Assembly (NCBI GenBank): GCA_018062085.1
Contig: JAGOSY010000009.1
Location: 62,001 to 126,000 of the forward strand
Direction of reading: 5' to 3'
Length of the DNA: 64,000 bases
Origin: a bacterium
GTDB taxonomy: Bacteria; Cyanobacteriota; Vampirovibrionia; Obscuribacterales; Obscuribacteraceae
The position numbers were made by a program, and so were the translations under genes. Below, piece by piece: positions 9,016 through 17,592 of this stretch. The notes beneath the pieces are model-generated. The model ran no database searches and was not told the origin of the DNA. It saw nothing but the letters and a program-made list of their open reading frames with translations. Every line of letters begins with the position of its first letter. Positions within the stretch are counted from its first letter, which is position 1.

Positions 9016-9621
9016 ATGAATGAATTACCGACCATCGAGTCAGGAAAAATCTGGGAGAATCGCTCCACCAAAGAAATTCTTTTGGCCATTCAAAAAGGCA
9101 AAAAAGCTGACTACGCCATTGCTCGCATGGCTTCTGAATTCGGTGAGATAGACGGCGAATTTCTAATCGTCAAAAGCACCTATGTTCACGGTGCCCGCTT
9201 GCTTGAAGACAAACTAACTGGCTTCGATGCCCTAGCAACATTACTTACAATAGACCATGGCACCTACTCATTAATGGACTGCAGCGAGTTTCCGCAAGAG
9301 GCAGCCCACCTCGAAGAAGGTTTGAAGATCAGACTAAACTTGCTGGTCAACGCCTTACCAGCCCTTCCCGCCACCGCAGAAGAGTTAGCCTTAACGGGAA
9401 CAGCCATGACCCGCATGCGCTCTTATGAAGGCAATGAACTGCCTAGTGGAGAAGAAAAGGCAGAAGCCAAAAGCGCAAAAAAACTAAAACCAGAAGCAAG
9501 TGATTTGGCTCCAGTTGGTGATGCCAGAGAGCGCAGCGGCCTCAGCCCAGTAATGATAGCCATTATCGTCATGGCCATTGTTCTAGCCGGTGCTGGAGTA
9601 ATGATGTTTGTCAGACACTAG
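9016..9621 (+). CDS. C-terminally membrane-anchored protein, DUF4388-like N domain
   Basis: 201 residues. Residues about 10-110 have the spacing of DUF4388/PATAN-type sensor modules (GKIWENRSTKEILLAI, GEFLIVKSTYVHGA, GFDALATLLTIDHGTYSL). This is a weak resemblance judged by eye. A charged Lys/Glu linker follows (about 125-165), and one transmembrane helix (MIAIIVMAIVLAGAGVMMFV) ends the protein. It would sit in the cytoplasm anchored by its tail. The 14-nt overlap with the next ORF suggests translational coupling. Confidence 0.65.
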   Translation: MNELPTIESGKIWENRSTKEILLAIQKGKKADYAIARMASEFGEIDGEFLIVKSTYVHGARLLEDKLTGFDALATLLTIDHGTYSLMDCSEFPQEAAHLEEGLKIRLNLLVNALPALPATAEELALTGTAMTRMRSYEGNELPSGEEKAEAKSAKKLKPEASDLAPVGDARERSGLSPVMIAIIVMAIVLAGAGVMMFVRH

Positions 9622-10090
9622 AGCACTGATCGGCTATCCCATCACAATCAAGAAATTCATTTGGGGCTTCAAGCACTTTCGCGCACTGAGGGGCCCTGGT
9701 ATCTCAAGAACAGCAGGGGAAGCGATTTTCGCATTACTGCTTCATCTCTCCTTATTCGAGATGCTAAAAGAATACGAACAACTTGCAGCAAAACACAATG
9801 CCCCTCTACGCTTTCACAAATACGCACTGGGATTCTCGTTCTTCTTCCTCATAATGTTAATCCGGTTTGGCGAACGCATTCAAACTATGCCAGATTGGAT
9901 TTCTTTGCTGGCCTTTCCCCTAAGCCTAGTACCCTTGATCTTGGTGCAGAGCAAAATAAACCACCTAAACAAAACGCTACGACCAGGTATTGACTTTGCC
10001 ACACCAATGACATGGAAAAATTGGTTTGGATTCGCCATAGGCTTGCTAGTTCTCCTGGCAATGCTGCTCGGTGCCGGGCTGCTTGGCTAG
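9608..10090 (+). CDS. Small polytopic membrane protein, unknown
   Basis: 160 residues from a TTG start that overlaps the previous gene by 14 nt. Predicted membrane segments by eye: AIFALLLHLSLF, LGFSFFFLIMLI, WISLLAFPLSLVPLILV and FGFAIGLLVLLAMLLGAGLLG. Nothing in it is catalytic-looking. The start is uncertain because no clear ribosome site precedes it. Confidence 0.6.
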   Translation: MSDTRALIGYPITIKKFIWGFKHFRALRGPGISRTAGEAIFALLLHLSLFEMLKEYEQLAAKHNAPLRFHKYALGFSFFFLIMLIRFGERIQTMPDWISLLAFPLSLVPLILVQSKINHLNKTLRPGIDFATPMTWKNWFGFAIGLLVLLAMLLGAGLLG

Positions 10091-10144
10091 AAAAGCAGAA
10101 AAATTTGGCAGACAAAGCAATAGCAAATTATAGGCAAAAAAGTA

Positions 10145-10167
10145 GTTTCCATGGAAACCATTTTTTT
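10145..10167 (+). terminator. Palindrome plus T-tract
   Basis: GTTTCCATGGAAAC (10145-10158) is a perfect 14-nt palindrome followed by CA and seven T. It is a short-stemmed but plausible factor-independent terminator for the gene pair ending at 10090. Confidence 0.4.
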
Positions 10168-10303
10168 CTTCAAGAAAGCCATACTCGTTCTGCGTGACTA
10201 AAAGTCAGCCATTTTTCAATACTCACCATCAGAACATTCTTGCTATCGCCAGAATGCCCTGATAGCATTAACCGGCTTATAGCTTCACGAACGCAGGTCG
10301 CTC

Positions 10304-11086
10304 ATGTCCCTATCGCCATTGTTTTTCTGGGCCGCCGGCTTTATGGCAATAGCGCTTGTGGGCTTATTTTTATCAGCTAAAACAATCAAGATTGATCTGG
10401 CCAAAAATGGCGAATTGATCGTTGCTCTGCTAGCTATTCTCGGTACGCTTGTTTCAGTCTTGCTTGGCATGCTGGTATCTAGTGCAGACGAACAGTACCG
10501 CTCTCTTGAAGTATGCGTTAGCGGCGAAGCAACAAATATCAATGAAGTTTTTCGCTTAGCCAGAGGGCTTCCAGATGCACCAAAGAAGGCCATACAAGAG
10601 CAGTGTATTACCTACTGCGAAAAAGTAGTAAGCGACGACTGGCCAGCCATGAAAAACGGAGAAATGAGCCCGGTGGTCACCGATGTCTTCATCAATATAA
10701 GTGATGTCATTCTAGCAATTAAACCGGCCAACGACGGCGAAGCAGCTGTTCAAGGCGCTCTTATCAGCGCCACCACCGACCTTGGCCAAAGTCGCGGCGT
10801 GCGCGTTATCGCCAGTCGAAGCACGTGGACTTGGCGCTTACTGCCCTTAATTATCACCTGTGCAGTTGTGGTTCTGATTTGCTCTTATCTCTATGTTGGC
10901 AAAGGTAGTGCACTACTGCATTCAGTTTTAGTAGGGCTCGTCGCTATTACTCTTGGCACCAATATTGGTGTCATCTTCTTGATGACTCGACCCTTTTCTA
11001 GCGAGTGGGCGATTCAACCAGACATCTTTGCCATGCGAGCAAAAATGATGCGGCAATATAAAGATCGACCAGCTTTAAAGATTTAG
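10304..11086 (+). CDS. DUF4239-type (bestrophin-like) membrane protein
   Basis: 260 residues. Two N-terminal membrane helices (WAAGFMAIALVGLFL and ALLAILGTLVSVLLGMLV) precede a soluble helical domain containing ATNINEVFRLARGLPD. Two C-terminal helices follow (LLPLIITCAVVVLICSYLYV and SVLVGLVAITLGTNIGVIFL) and then RPFSSEWAIQPDIF. This layout and the final motif are typical of DUF4239 proteins, distant relatives of bestrophin channels. Ion-channel function is not demonstrated for the group. It stands alone on the plus strand. Confidence 0.8.
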   Translation: MSLSPLFFWAAGFMAIALVGLFLSAKTIKIDLAKNGELIVALLAILGTLVSVLLGMLVSSADEQYRSLEVCVSGEATNINEVFRLARGLPDAPKKAIQEQCITYCEKVVSDDWPAMKNGEMSPVVTDVFINISDVILAIKPANDGEAAVQGALISATTDLGQSRGVRVIASRSTWTWRLLPLIITCAVVVLICSYLYVGKGSALLHSVLVGLVAITLGTNIGVIFLMTRPFSSEWAIQPDIFAMRAKMMRQYKDRPALKI

Positions 11087-11101
11087 ACCAGCTTTGAAAA
11101 T

Positions 11102-11506
11102 TTAGACACGCTTCTTGGCCAAGCACAAACCGCACCACATACTCATGACTATGTGCAAAATTACTGCTGGACACACCAACACGCCGACGGTTTGCGACGG
11201 CTGCTGCTGCACCAAAGGGGCAAGAGCAAATGGAAAGAAGAATTCAATAATGCCAAGGTTGTAAATCAGCATACCCCAGACAATCCCCCTAGCCGCCGCG
11301 CACTGAGTATCATTGCGTGCCAGCCAATTAGCCAGGGCGAGAGCTATCAAGGCAAAGCCAGCAACTTTTTCGAAAAGGTCAGCTCCTAAACCTATCGGTG
11401 ATGCTCCCAGTAACAAAGTTGCTGCCTGCAACGGAGCTAGAATCAGAGCGAGGCCCGCACCAACTTCAAGAGCCGCTGTTGTAATGAAAAATGCTTTCAT
11501 TGTCAT
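11102..11506 (-). CDS. Four-helix membrane protein, unknown
   Basis: 134 residues with four hydrophobic segments (AFFITTAALEVGAGLALIL, EKVAGFALIALALANWLA, IVWGMLIYNLGIIEFFF and VILHIVMSMWCGLCLA). No family recognised with confidence. It lies 4 nt downstream of the histidine kinase on the same strand, so it is probably co-transcribed with it. A link to signalling is inference only. Confidence 0.65.
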   Translation of the reverse strand: MTMKAFFITTAALEVGAGLALILAPLQAATLLLGASPIGLGADLFEKVAGFALIALALANWLARNDTQCAAARGIVWGMLIYNLGIIEFFFPFALAPLVQQQPSQTVGVLVCPAVILHIVMSMWCGLCLAKKRV

Positions 11507-11510
11507 ATTC

Positions 11511-13325
11511 TCAATTGGCTAGGGGCAATTCAAAATTGAAACGAGAACCGGACCCTTCTTTTGACTCAACCCAAATCTTGCCACCGTGCAGCAAAACAAG
11601 CGCCTTGCAAATCGTCAAACCAAGCCCAGAACCACCTCTAGTGCGCGATGTTTGATTGCGCGCCTGCTGAAAGCGATCGAATACAGTATCGAGCATTTCA
11701 GGGGCAATACCAACTCCGGTATCGGCAACAGTGAAAGTAACGACCTTGTTATTAACCTTTGCCGAAACAGTAACGATACCGCCCTTTGGCGAGAACTTAA
11801 TAGCGTTCGAAACTAGGTTAGCTAGAACCCTCAATAGCTTCTCTTCATCAGCATCAACAAACATACTCGCGTGCTCGACAACAAGTGATACCTTAAAGTC
11901 ATTGGCCAGGTTAGAAGCTTGCTCAATGGTTTCTTGAAATACTTTCTGCACCGAAACTTTCTTACGCTCTAACTCCATCATGCCAGAATTGATCTTTTCA
12001 ATATCTAATAAGTCACCAATCAAGCGCATCATTCGCTCACTACTACGCTGAGCACCAGGCAGATATTGCTTCGCTTGTTCACCTGGATCGCCGTAAGAAC
12101 CATCAGCAAGAAACTGCAAATAATTCTGCACCGTCATTAGGGGAGAGCGCAAATCATGAGTCACCATTGCCACCACTTCTTGCTTAAGACGCTCAGCTGC
12201 GAGATGTTCAGTAACATCATGGAAGATACTAAACAGTTCACCGGTCTTACCTTCCCCTGGCGCCCACTGTGAAGACCATAGCACCTCTCTCACCTCGCCA
12301 TCAGCTCTCTTAATTGAGAGAGTCACTGCACCTGTGTTAACGCCCTGACTGACTTTAGAAAGGAAGACACAGGCCTTTTCAGTATCTTCTGCGCCGAGAT
12401 AGTCGAACAAATGAGTGGCAATGATTTCGTCTTGACTGAGAGCAAAGAACTCTTCGCAAGCAGGATTAACGTTGACGAATTTCAAACTTGAATCGAAAGA
12501 ACAAATGCAATCATTGGCATTGTCGAGAATCGCTCTCTCTTTGCGAGCGGCCTCTTTCAGGGCAGCGGCCATATCATGAAAAACTTTATCGAGTTGAGCA
12601 ATTTCATCATTCCCAGAAACCAGCTGATTAAGGGGCTTGTCGCTTGCCAAACGATAACTATTATCGTTCATAATCTTCAGCCTGTTGACGATACTACGAG
12701 TAAGGATAACCCCAAGAAGCAGCGTCAAAAATATGTTTGCAACGCCGCCACCAATCAAAACAAACTGAACCTCTTCCCGAAACTTTCGCTGTATTTCAGG
12801 GCTAGCATCGGCCTCAGCTTTACCTGCGTCACCGAGACCAAGCAGTTGATCCGACAACTCGCGGGTGAGATTTCGAAAACGCACCACATACTTATATCGA
12901 CCGACCTTGCCCTCAAGCTTTCCAGCTCTAAACTCCGCTCGCGCTTCGTCCATTAAATTCTTCGATTGGCGCATGGAGACAATAGCTTTTTCAACAGCTT
13001 GCGCTAGAGCTGGTTTATCTACCGTCAATCGCCTAAGGTTAGAAAAATGCCGATCGATACTCTCTGCAAGAGTTTGGTACTGACGGCCCAAAGTAGGATC
13101 AGCCGGTATTGATTGCTCCCCATGCATATTGGTTCTGACAAGGACTAAGTCGTGAGAAATATCGATTACTTCATCGGCAATTTGGCGTGAGCATTCAGCA
13201 CGCCTAGCTTCGTCCTCAGCCTGATTCTGTAAGTTTGCAACAATAGCCAAAAGAGCAAGTTGCAAAATTAGGGGAACAAAAATAAGGACTAAAATTTTGA
13301 ATCTTAGACTGACTGGTCGGAACAT
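11511..13325 (-). CDS. Sensor histidine kinase (periplasmic sensor, HAMP, PAS, HisKA, HATPase)
   Basis: 604 residues. Two membrane helices (about 10-32 and 188-212) flank a helical periplasmic domain of about 150 residues. A HAMP linker, a PAS domain (about 262-380; CICSFDSSLKFVNVNPACEEF), HisKA with the phospho-acceptor histidine in MVTHDLRSP (about residue 390), and an ATPase domain with ANLVSNAIKF, DTGVGIAPEM and GGSGLGLTI follow. All catalytic boxes are intact. I chose the ATG at 13325 because GGAG lies 11 nt upstream; a GTG at 13352 gives nine more residues. The divergent OmpR-type regulator 240 nt away is the obvious partner. Confidence 0.9.
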   Translation of the reverse strand: MFRPVSLRFKILVLIFVPLILQLALLAIVANLQNQAEDEARRAECSRQIADEVIDISHDLVLVRTNMHGEQSIPADPTLGRQYQTLAESIDRHFSNLRRLTVDKPALAQAVEKAIVSMRQSKNLMDEARAEFRAGKLEGKVGRYKYVVRFRNLTRELSDQLLGLGDAGKAEADASPEIQRKFREEVQFVLIGGGVANIFLTLLLGVILTRSIVNRLKIMNDNSYRLASDKPLNQLVSGNDEIAQLDKVFHDMAAALKEAARKERAILDNANDCICSFDSSLKFVNVNPACEEFFALSQDEIIATHLFDYLGAEDTEKACVFLSKVSQGVNTGAVTLSIKRADGEVREVLWSSQWAPGEGKTGELFSIFHDVTEHLAAERLKQEVVAMVTHDLRSPLMTVQNYLQFLADGSYGDPGEQAKQYLPGAQRSSERMMRLIGDLLDIEKINSGMMELERKKVSVQKVFQETIEQASNLANDFKVSLVVEHASMFVDADEEKLLRVLANLVSNAIKFSPKGGIVTVSAKVNNKVVTFTVADTGVGIAPEMLDTVFDRFQQARNQTSRTRGGSGLGLTICKALVLLHGGKIWVESKEGSGSRFNFELPLAN

Positions 13326-13564
13326 CGGTCGAGTATCTCCAACAGCTTCCACAATAGAGCTTACACAAGTCAGCCTGAATACAGGTAGATTTATTGAACT
13401 TTATCCAGCAAACTTCAGGCAGGGACCGACTGAAAATTACGCCTGGCCCAAACCGCTTGGCTTCCGTCGTATCGTCAGTAATCAAACTTGCCATCCTGAG
13501 AGCACGCCTGGTTTGGTATATTTATAACTGCCCGGAAGGTAGCTATCGAACGGATACAGAGAGA

Positions 13565-14248
13565 ATGTCTAAAATCCTACTAGTTGAAGATGACCAAGAC
13601 CTCTCAGACATGATTTCTGGCTGGCTCAAGAGCGAGCGCTACACCGTTGAAGTAGCTTACGATGGAGATATTGCCAGAGAAATCTTGAAGATATCGAGCT
13701 TTGATGTAGTCGTGCTCGATTGGGACTTACCCGGCTGTTCAGGCATAGAGATTTTACGCGAGTTTCGTGCGAACGGCGGCTCAACGCCGGTAATCATGCT
13801 GACAGGCAAGTCAACAATTACAGATAAAGAAACCGGCCTAGATATCGGGGCCGATGATTACCTAACAAAACCCTTCAACATCAAAGAGCTAGGAGCACGT
13901 GTCAAGGCCCTGTTGCGTCGACCAACCCTGATGAATTCATCAGTTCTACGGGCTGGTGACATCGAACTTGATTCTTCCAAGCATCGCATTCTGCGAGGCG
14001 GTCAAGAAGTGCACCTGTTGCCCCGCGACTTTGCCCTTTTAGAGTTCCTTTTACGACACAAAGACCAAGTCTTTAGCGCTGAAGCCCTTATTGCCCGAGT
14101 CTGGGAGTCAGATTCGGACGCCAGCCCAGAAGGGCTTCGCACAGCCATTAAGCGCATCCGCAAGAAAATTGATGATGGCACCGAAGATGATCAATCATTG
14201 ATTGAGAACATACCAAGAGTTGGTTATAGACTACGTTCAAGTCGTTAA
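13565..14248 (+). CDS. OmpR/PhoB-family response regulator
   Basis: 227 residues. The receiver domain (1-120) has the acidic pair EDD (8-10), the phospho-acceptor Asp52 in VLDWDLPG, the threonine in IMLTGKS and the lysine in YLTKPF. A winged-helix DNA-binding domain follows (about 130-225; HLLPRDFALLEFLLRH, LRTAIKRIRKKI, NIPRVGYRL). The open frame extends upstream to 13394, but the leader is unrelated; the ATG at 13565 follows GAGAG and gives MSKILLVEDD. It is divergent from the histidine kinase gene and probably forms a two-component system with it. The signal is unknown. Confidence 0.93.
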   Translation: MSKILLVEDDQDLSDMISGWLKSERYTVEVAYDGDIAREILKISSFDVVVLDWDLPGCSGIEILREFRANGGSTPVIMLTGKSTITDKETGLDIGADDYLTKPFNIKELGARVKALLRRPTLMNSSVLRAGDIELDSSKHRILRGGQEVHLLPRDFALLEFLLRHKDQVFSAEALIARVWESDSDASPEGLRTAIKRIRKKIDDGTEDDQSLIENIPRVGYRLRSSR

Positions 14249-14287
14249 AGATGGCGCCATGATGCTTGTAACATTCTGGCGCCATCT
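14249..14287. terminator. Bidirectional hairpin between convergent genes
   Basis: AGATGGCGCCA (14249-14259) and TGGCGCCATCT (14277-14287) form a perfect 11-bp stem immediately after the regulator stop codon. The convergent small-protein gene ends at 14300, so it can serve both. Confidence 0.65.
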
Positions 14288-14299
14288 TCTTTAACACCC

Positions 14300-14785
14300 T
14301 TACTTCACTTTGCGCCTCGGATCTTTATCGTCGAAACAATCGATCTTATAAGGGCTTCCTGGGGCACAAACGCCTAACTCTGGGCGCCAAGGCTTGCCAC
14401 CTGGTGTATCGGGGTACTTTTGCGGATTCTTATCGGGATTCTCTGGTTTGGCCGGTGCCAAGCCCGGCTTATCGGGATATTTATCAGGGTATTTATCGGG
14501 ATTCATCCAAGATGGACAATGACCAGGGTCAATAGGCTTAGGCTTGGGCTTAAGCTGCTGCTGCTGAGCATCGTCAATACCGAACTGATTCAGCATTTTT
14601 TCGACTTCTTTTTTCTGCGCCGACTTTTCTGCGCTATAGTTGCTCGACTTATCGCTAGTAACAGCCTGCCCTGCCACCTGGTAATTTCCGACTTCAGCGA
14701 ACATTCTCGACGACGCTGAGTCACTGCCACCGGCAACTGCATTGAGCTGACTAGCTTCAGCTCCTTCAAATTGTGAAAATACCAT
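14300..14785 (-). CDS. Small paralogous protein A, Pro/Lys/Asp-rich tail
   Basis: 161 residues, one of three adjacent paralogs (also 14821-15261 and 15480-15899). Shared parts are an N-terminal Ser/Ala segment with SDSASSRMF-x-EVGNYQ, then KEVEKMLNQFGIDD near residue 70. The C-terminal half is low complexity with a repeated Pro-Asp-Lys-Tyr/Asn-Pro theme (PDKYPDKYPDKPG). No signal peptide. I do not recognise the family. The ribosome site is GGAGAAAGAGC before the ATG. Confidence 0.7.
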   Translation of the reverse strand: MVFSQFEGAEASQLNAVAGGSDSASSRMFAEVGNYQVAGQAVTSDKSSNYSAEKSAQKKEVEKMLNQFGIDDAQQQQLKPKPKPIDPGHCPSWMNPDKYPDKYPDKPGLAPAKPENPDKNPQKYPDTPGGKPWRPELGVCAPGSPYKIDCFDDKDPRRKVK

Positions 14786-14820
14786 TGCTCTTTCTCCTCT
14801 ATATGCGAATGTTTAAAACC

Positions 14821-15261
14821 TTACTTGCGACGATTACACAAGCGCCACAGATACAATTCAAATCGACTAGCCCGATCTTGGTCGGTTGGCTCAGTTGAAC
14901 CGTTTCGACCAGGCATTGACAGTTTGCCATCTCCTTCTTTATCTGTTGAGATTATTCGACCATACTCAATGCGCTGGCCTTTCAACATACGACAAGCAAT
15001 GGCACTCTTATCTGCGGCCGCATCGTCAGCCTTAATAGCAAAGCCATTCATGATCTTATCGATCTCTTTATCGACAGTCTTAGTTCCAGTGTTGTCGCCA
15101 GCGCCAACAGTAGCGCCACCTCTAACGCTCGACAAAGTTCTATCTTGAGCTTGGTAAGATTGAGATTCAAGTAACATTTTTGTAGAAGCCGAATCTGATT
15201 GATTTGCAGTACCTGACTCAGAAGTTCTGAGTTGAGCACTTTCGAACTGTGCGTGTACCAT
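14821..15261 (-). CDS. Small paralogous protein B
   Basis: 146 residues. It aligns by eye with its two neighbours: QFESAQLR at the start, SDSASTKMLLESQSYQ (about 22-37), then KTVDKEIDKIMNGFAI near residue 65. The C-terminal part is different from that of A and C (basic, with DRASRFELYLWRLCNRRK). It lies 35 nt upstream of paralog A in the same direction. Function unknown; the shared N-terminal block with divergent tails suggests a common sorting or assembly role, which is inference. Confidence 0.7.
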   Translation of the reverse strand: MVHAQFESAQLRTSESGTANQSDSASTKMLLESQSYQAQDRTLSSVRGGATVGAGDNTGTKTVDKEIDKIMNGFAIKADDAAADKSAIACRMLKGQRIEYGRIISTDKEGDGKLSMPGRNGSTEPTDQDRASRFELYLWRLCNRRK

Positions 15262-15406
15262 GATTTATTCGCCTCGCTAGAAGTGTGTGGTGTGCATGCA
15301 AACACAATAATCGAAGCAATGCGACTGAGTGGTGACTGTACAGTGACGTGTCTGTGACTTGCGGGCTAAAATTGGCACCTTATTTAGTATCAAGCAAAAA
15401 ACAGAA

Positions 15407-15441
15407 AAGCCTTCACGTATCTTGCTGACACTTGAAGGCTT
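15407..15441 (-). terminator. Hairpin terminator after paralog C
   Basis: TGAAGGCTT (15433-15441) pairs with AAGCCTTCA (15407-15415). Read on the minus strand the stem is followed by TTCTGTTTTTTG. It lies about 40 nt beyond the stop of the gene ending at 15480. Confidence 0.65.
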
Positions 15442-15479
15442 CTCTACTTAATTCAGGCTATGAGCTGGCTATGTTCGCT

Positions 15480-15899
15480 CTAAAAGCGACGCAGAAACTT
15501 CGAATCATTTAAATCGATATTTACAGAACCAGAACCTTTTTTAGGCTGGCCTTCATTAGCATCAGAACTAGGTTGAAACTCTTTGATATTCTTTGGTCCC
15601 TTAGGTGGCAATAGGCAATCGCCCAAGTCATCCTTTAGGCCGCCAGTGGATGGGTTCCTACGGTGATCTTCATTAATGACAAAGTCTTTTAGTATTTTCT
15701 CAACTTCTTTGCCATTGAACATCTTCTTTACGGCTTCATCGCCAGTGAGCGTCTCGGCTGTTCCGATAATATTGGCTCCACGCTTTTGCTCTTGGTAATT
15801 TTGAACTTCTTTCATCATATTGTTAGATGCTGCTGACTCAGCTGAATTGAGAGCTTTGGCAGACGGGGCTTCAGTAAACTCGGCAGGTGCGTATGGCAT
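15480..15899 (-). CDS. Small paralogous protein C
   Basis: 139 residues, third member of the tandem family: PAEFTEAPSAKAL, SAASNNMMKEVQNYQ (about 22-36), GKEVEKILKDFVINED (about 64-79), then a Gly/Pro/Asn-rich tail ending DLNDSKFLRRF. It has its own hairpin terminator, so paralog C is probably transcribed separately from A and B. No signal peptide or catalytic motif. Function unknown. Confidence 0.7.
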   Translation of the reverse strand: MPYAPAEFTEAPSAKALNSAESAASNNMMKEVQNYQEQKRGANIIGTAETLTGDEAVKKMFNGKEVEKILKDFVINEDHRRNPSTGGLKDDLGDCLLPPKGPKNIKEFQPSSDANEGQPKKGSGSVNIDLNDSKFLRRF

Positions 15900-15999
15900 C
15901 GTTGGGTCCTCAAGAAAGTAGTGTGTCGGTCATGCCATCACACTACTGTCGAAATGAAACCAAGTGGTGACCATTCGGTGACCAACATGTGACCTCAAA

Positions 16000-17442
16000 C
16001 TACTTATGACCAGCCCCCCGCCCAATCAAATATTTAATAGCATCAAGCAAATCAGGATCTTGAAACTCGTAGCCAGTTTGCTTCAACTTCTGAGGCAAGA
16101 CACGTACACTAGCCATCAGCAGAGCATCTGCCATTTCGCCAAAAGCAATGCGAAGCACTCCAGGTGGAACAGGAAAGAGTGTCGGCCTAAACAACGCTCG
16201 CCCCATGGCCCGAGTAAACTCAGCATTAGTAACACAATTAGGCGCCACCACATTTAATGGCCCTTCAACTTGCTTGGTGACAATGGCATGGTAGATTGCG
16301 CCACAAGCATCATCAATCGAAACCCAACTAAAGTATTGCTTTCCATCACCGATTTTGCCACCGCCGCCAGCCCCGAATATTGGCAATAGCTTAGCCAACG
16401 CACCGGCCTTGGGGCTAAGCACCGCACCGATGCGGGCCAAGACAACCCTGAGACCAAATTCCTTTGCTTTAGTTGCCGCCTGCTCCCAATCTATACAAAC
16501 CTCGGCAAGGAAACCAGAACCCTCGCAAGCATCTTCGGTCAATGGCTCAGAACCACGTTCTCCGTAGAATCCAATGGCAGAAGCGCAAACCAAAACTTCG
16601 GGCTTCTTCGGCATGACCGCCAGAAGTTGGCACAAATATTGAGTGCTCTTCACTCGACTCTGGTGAATCAATTGCTTTTCTTCGACTGTCCAGCGAGCTG
16701 CTGAAACATTTCGACCAGATAAATGAACAACTGCATCTAGGTCATCAGGTAGCTCAGACTCTATGGTACCGGCCATTGGCTCCCAGAAAATTTCAGTAAA
16801 CCTTTCGCTGGCCGTGCGGGGCGCTTCATCAGAAGCTTTATTGGCGCCACTCGCAGCCGCACCGCCTCGCCGACTGAGTTGCACCACAGAATGGCCCTGG
16901 GTAAGGAGTAGAGCCACAAGACGCTCACCCACCAGGCCAGTGGCCCCACTGATCAAAACCTTCAACGGTTTTTGACCGTAACGCTTTAGCAAAGCCATAT
17001 CGCGAGCAAGCAAGGCATGTCGATAGCGGAAAAGCCGACTAAGCTCAGCGCGAATAAAACCAGCCCCTGCGATTTTTCCCGCTAGCCCCATGGGCACAGA
17101 AAACTCTACCCGATCAGTGAGATAAGAATGTGCCGGTCCATCTTCTTCAAAATCGTGATTCTGTTGCCAATAGTCGAATGGGCCAGCAATCTGGTAGTCA
17201 ACAAAGCCCTGACCCTTGACATAATCTTTGTGGCCCAGAACCCACGGCATCCGCACGGGCCCCTTCTCTAGCAGCAAAACGACCCTAGAGCCATCCTTAA
17301 TACCGCCAGTTCGCTCAACACATTTGACGTCTACCCATGGGGGCGAAAGACGCTCGAAAGCACCTGGTTTCTCATGCCAATCAAAAATTTCATCAGCAGT
17401 CGCATGAAAGCGTGACTTAGCAATAAATACTTCTTTCTTCAC
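16000..17442 (-). CDS. SRPBCC domain fused to TIGR01777-type NAD-dependent epimerase
   Basis: About 480 residues. The N-terminal 150 form a START/SRPBCC-like domain (FIAKSRFHATADEIFDWH, FDYWQQNHDFEED). The rest is an atypical short-chain dehydrogenase/epimerase with the nucleotide loop ISGATGLVGERLVALLL, VHLSGRNVSAARW, SAIGFYGERG with the Tyr of the active region, and VLARIGAVLSP. This two-domain order is known for TIGR01777 (YfcH-like) proteins; their substrate is not established. Start uncertain: the GTG at 17442 fits homology and follows TAGGTG; ATGs at 17472 and 17466 add a Cys-rich leader without a clear ribosome site. Confidence 0.85.
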   Translation of the reverse strand: MKKEVFIAKSRFHATADEIFDWHEKPGAFERLSPPWVDVKCVERTGGIKDGSRVVLLLEKGPVRMPWVLGHKDYVKGQGFVDYQIAGPFDYWQQNHDFEEDGPAHSYLTDRVEFSVPMGLAGKIAGAGFIRAELSRLFRYRHALLARDMALLKRYGQKPLKVLISGATGLVGERLVALLLTQGHSVVQLSRRGGAAASGANKASDEAPRTASERFTEIFWEPMAGTIESELPDDLDAVVHLSGRNVSAARWTVEEKQLIHQSRVKSTQYLCQLLAVMPKKPEVLVCASAIGFYGERGSEPLTEDACEGSGFLAEVCIDWEQAATKAKEFGLRVVLARIGAVLSPKAGALAKLLPIFGAGGGGKIGDGKQYFSWVSIDDACGAIYHAIVTKQVEGPLNVVAPNCVTNAEFTRAMGRALFRPTLFPVPPGVLRIAFGEMADALLMASVRVLPQKLKQTGYEFQDPDLLDAIKYLIGRGAGHK

Positions 17443-17592
17443 GTGGCACCTACAATAATCCAACATACACAATACTTAGAGATAATTGGACCTCAAGTTT
17501 TTACTGGCTAATTGCATCATTAGAACAGATTGAAAGCTGGGTAGAATTAACATGTGATCGTACTAGAGATTTTCTTGACATTTCCCTGAGAA

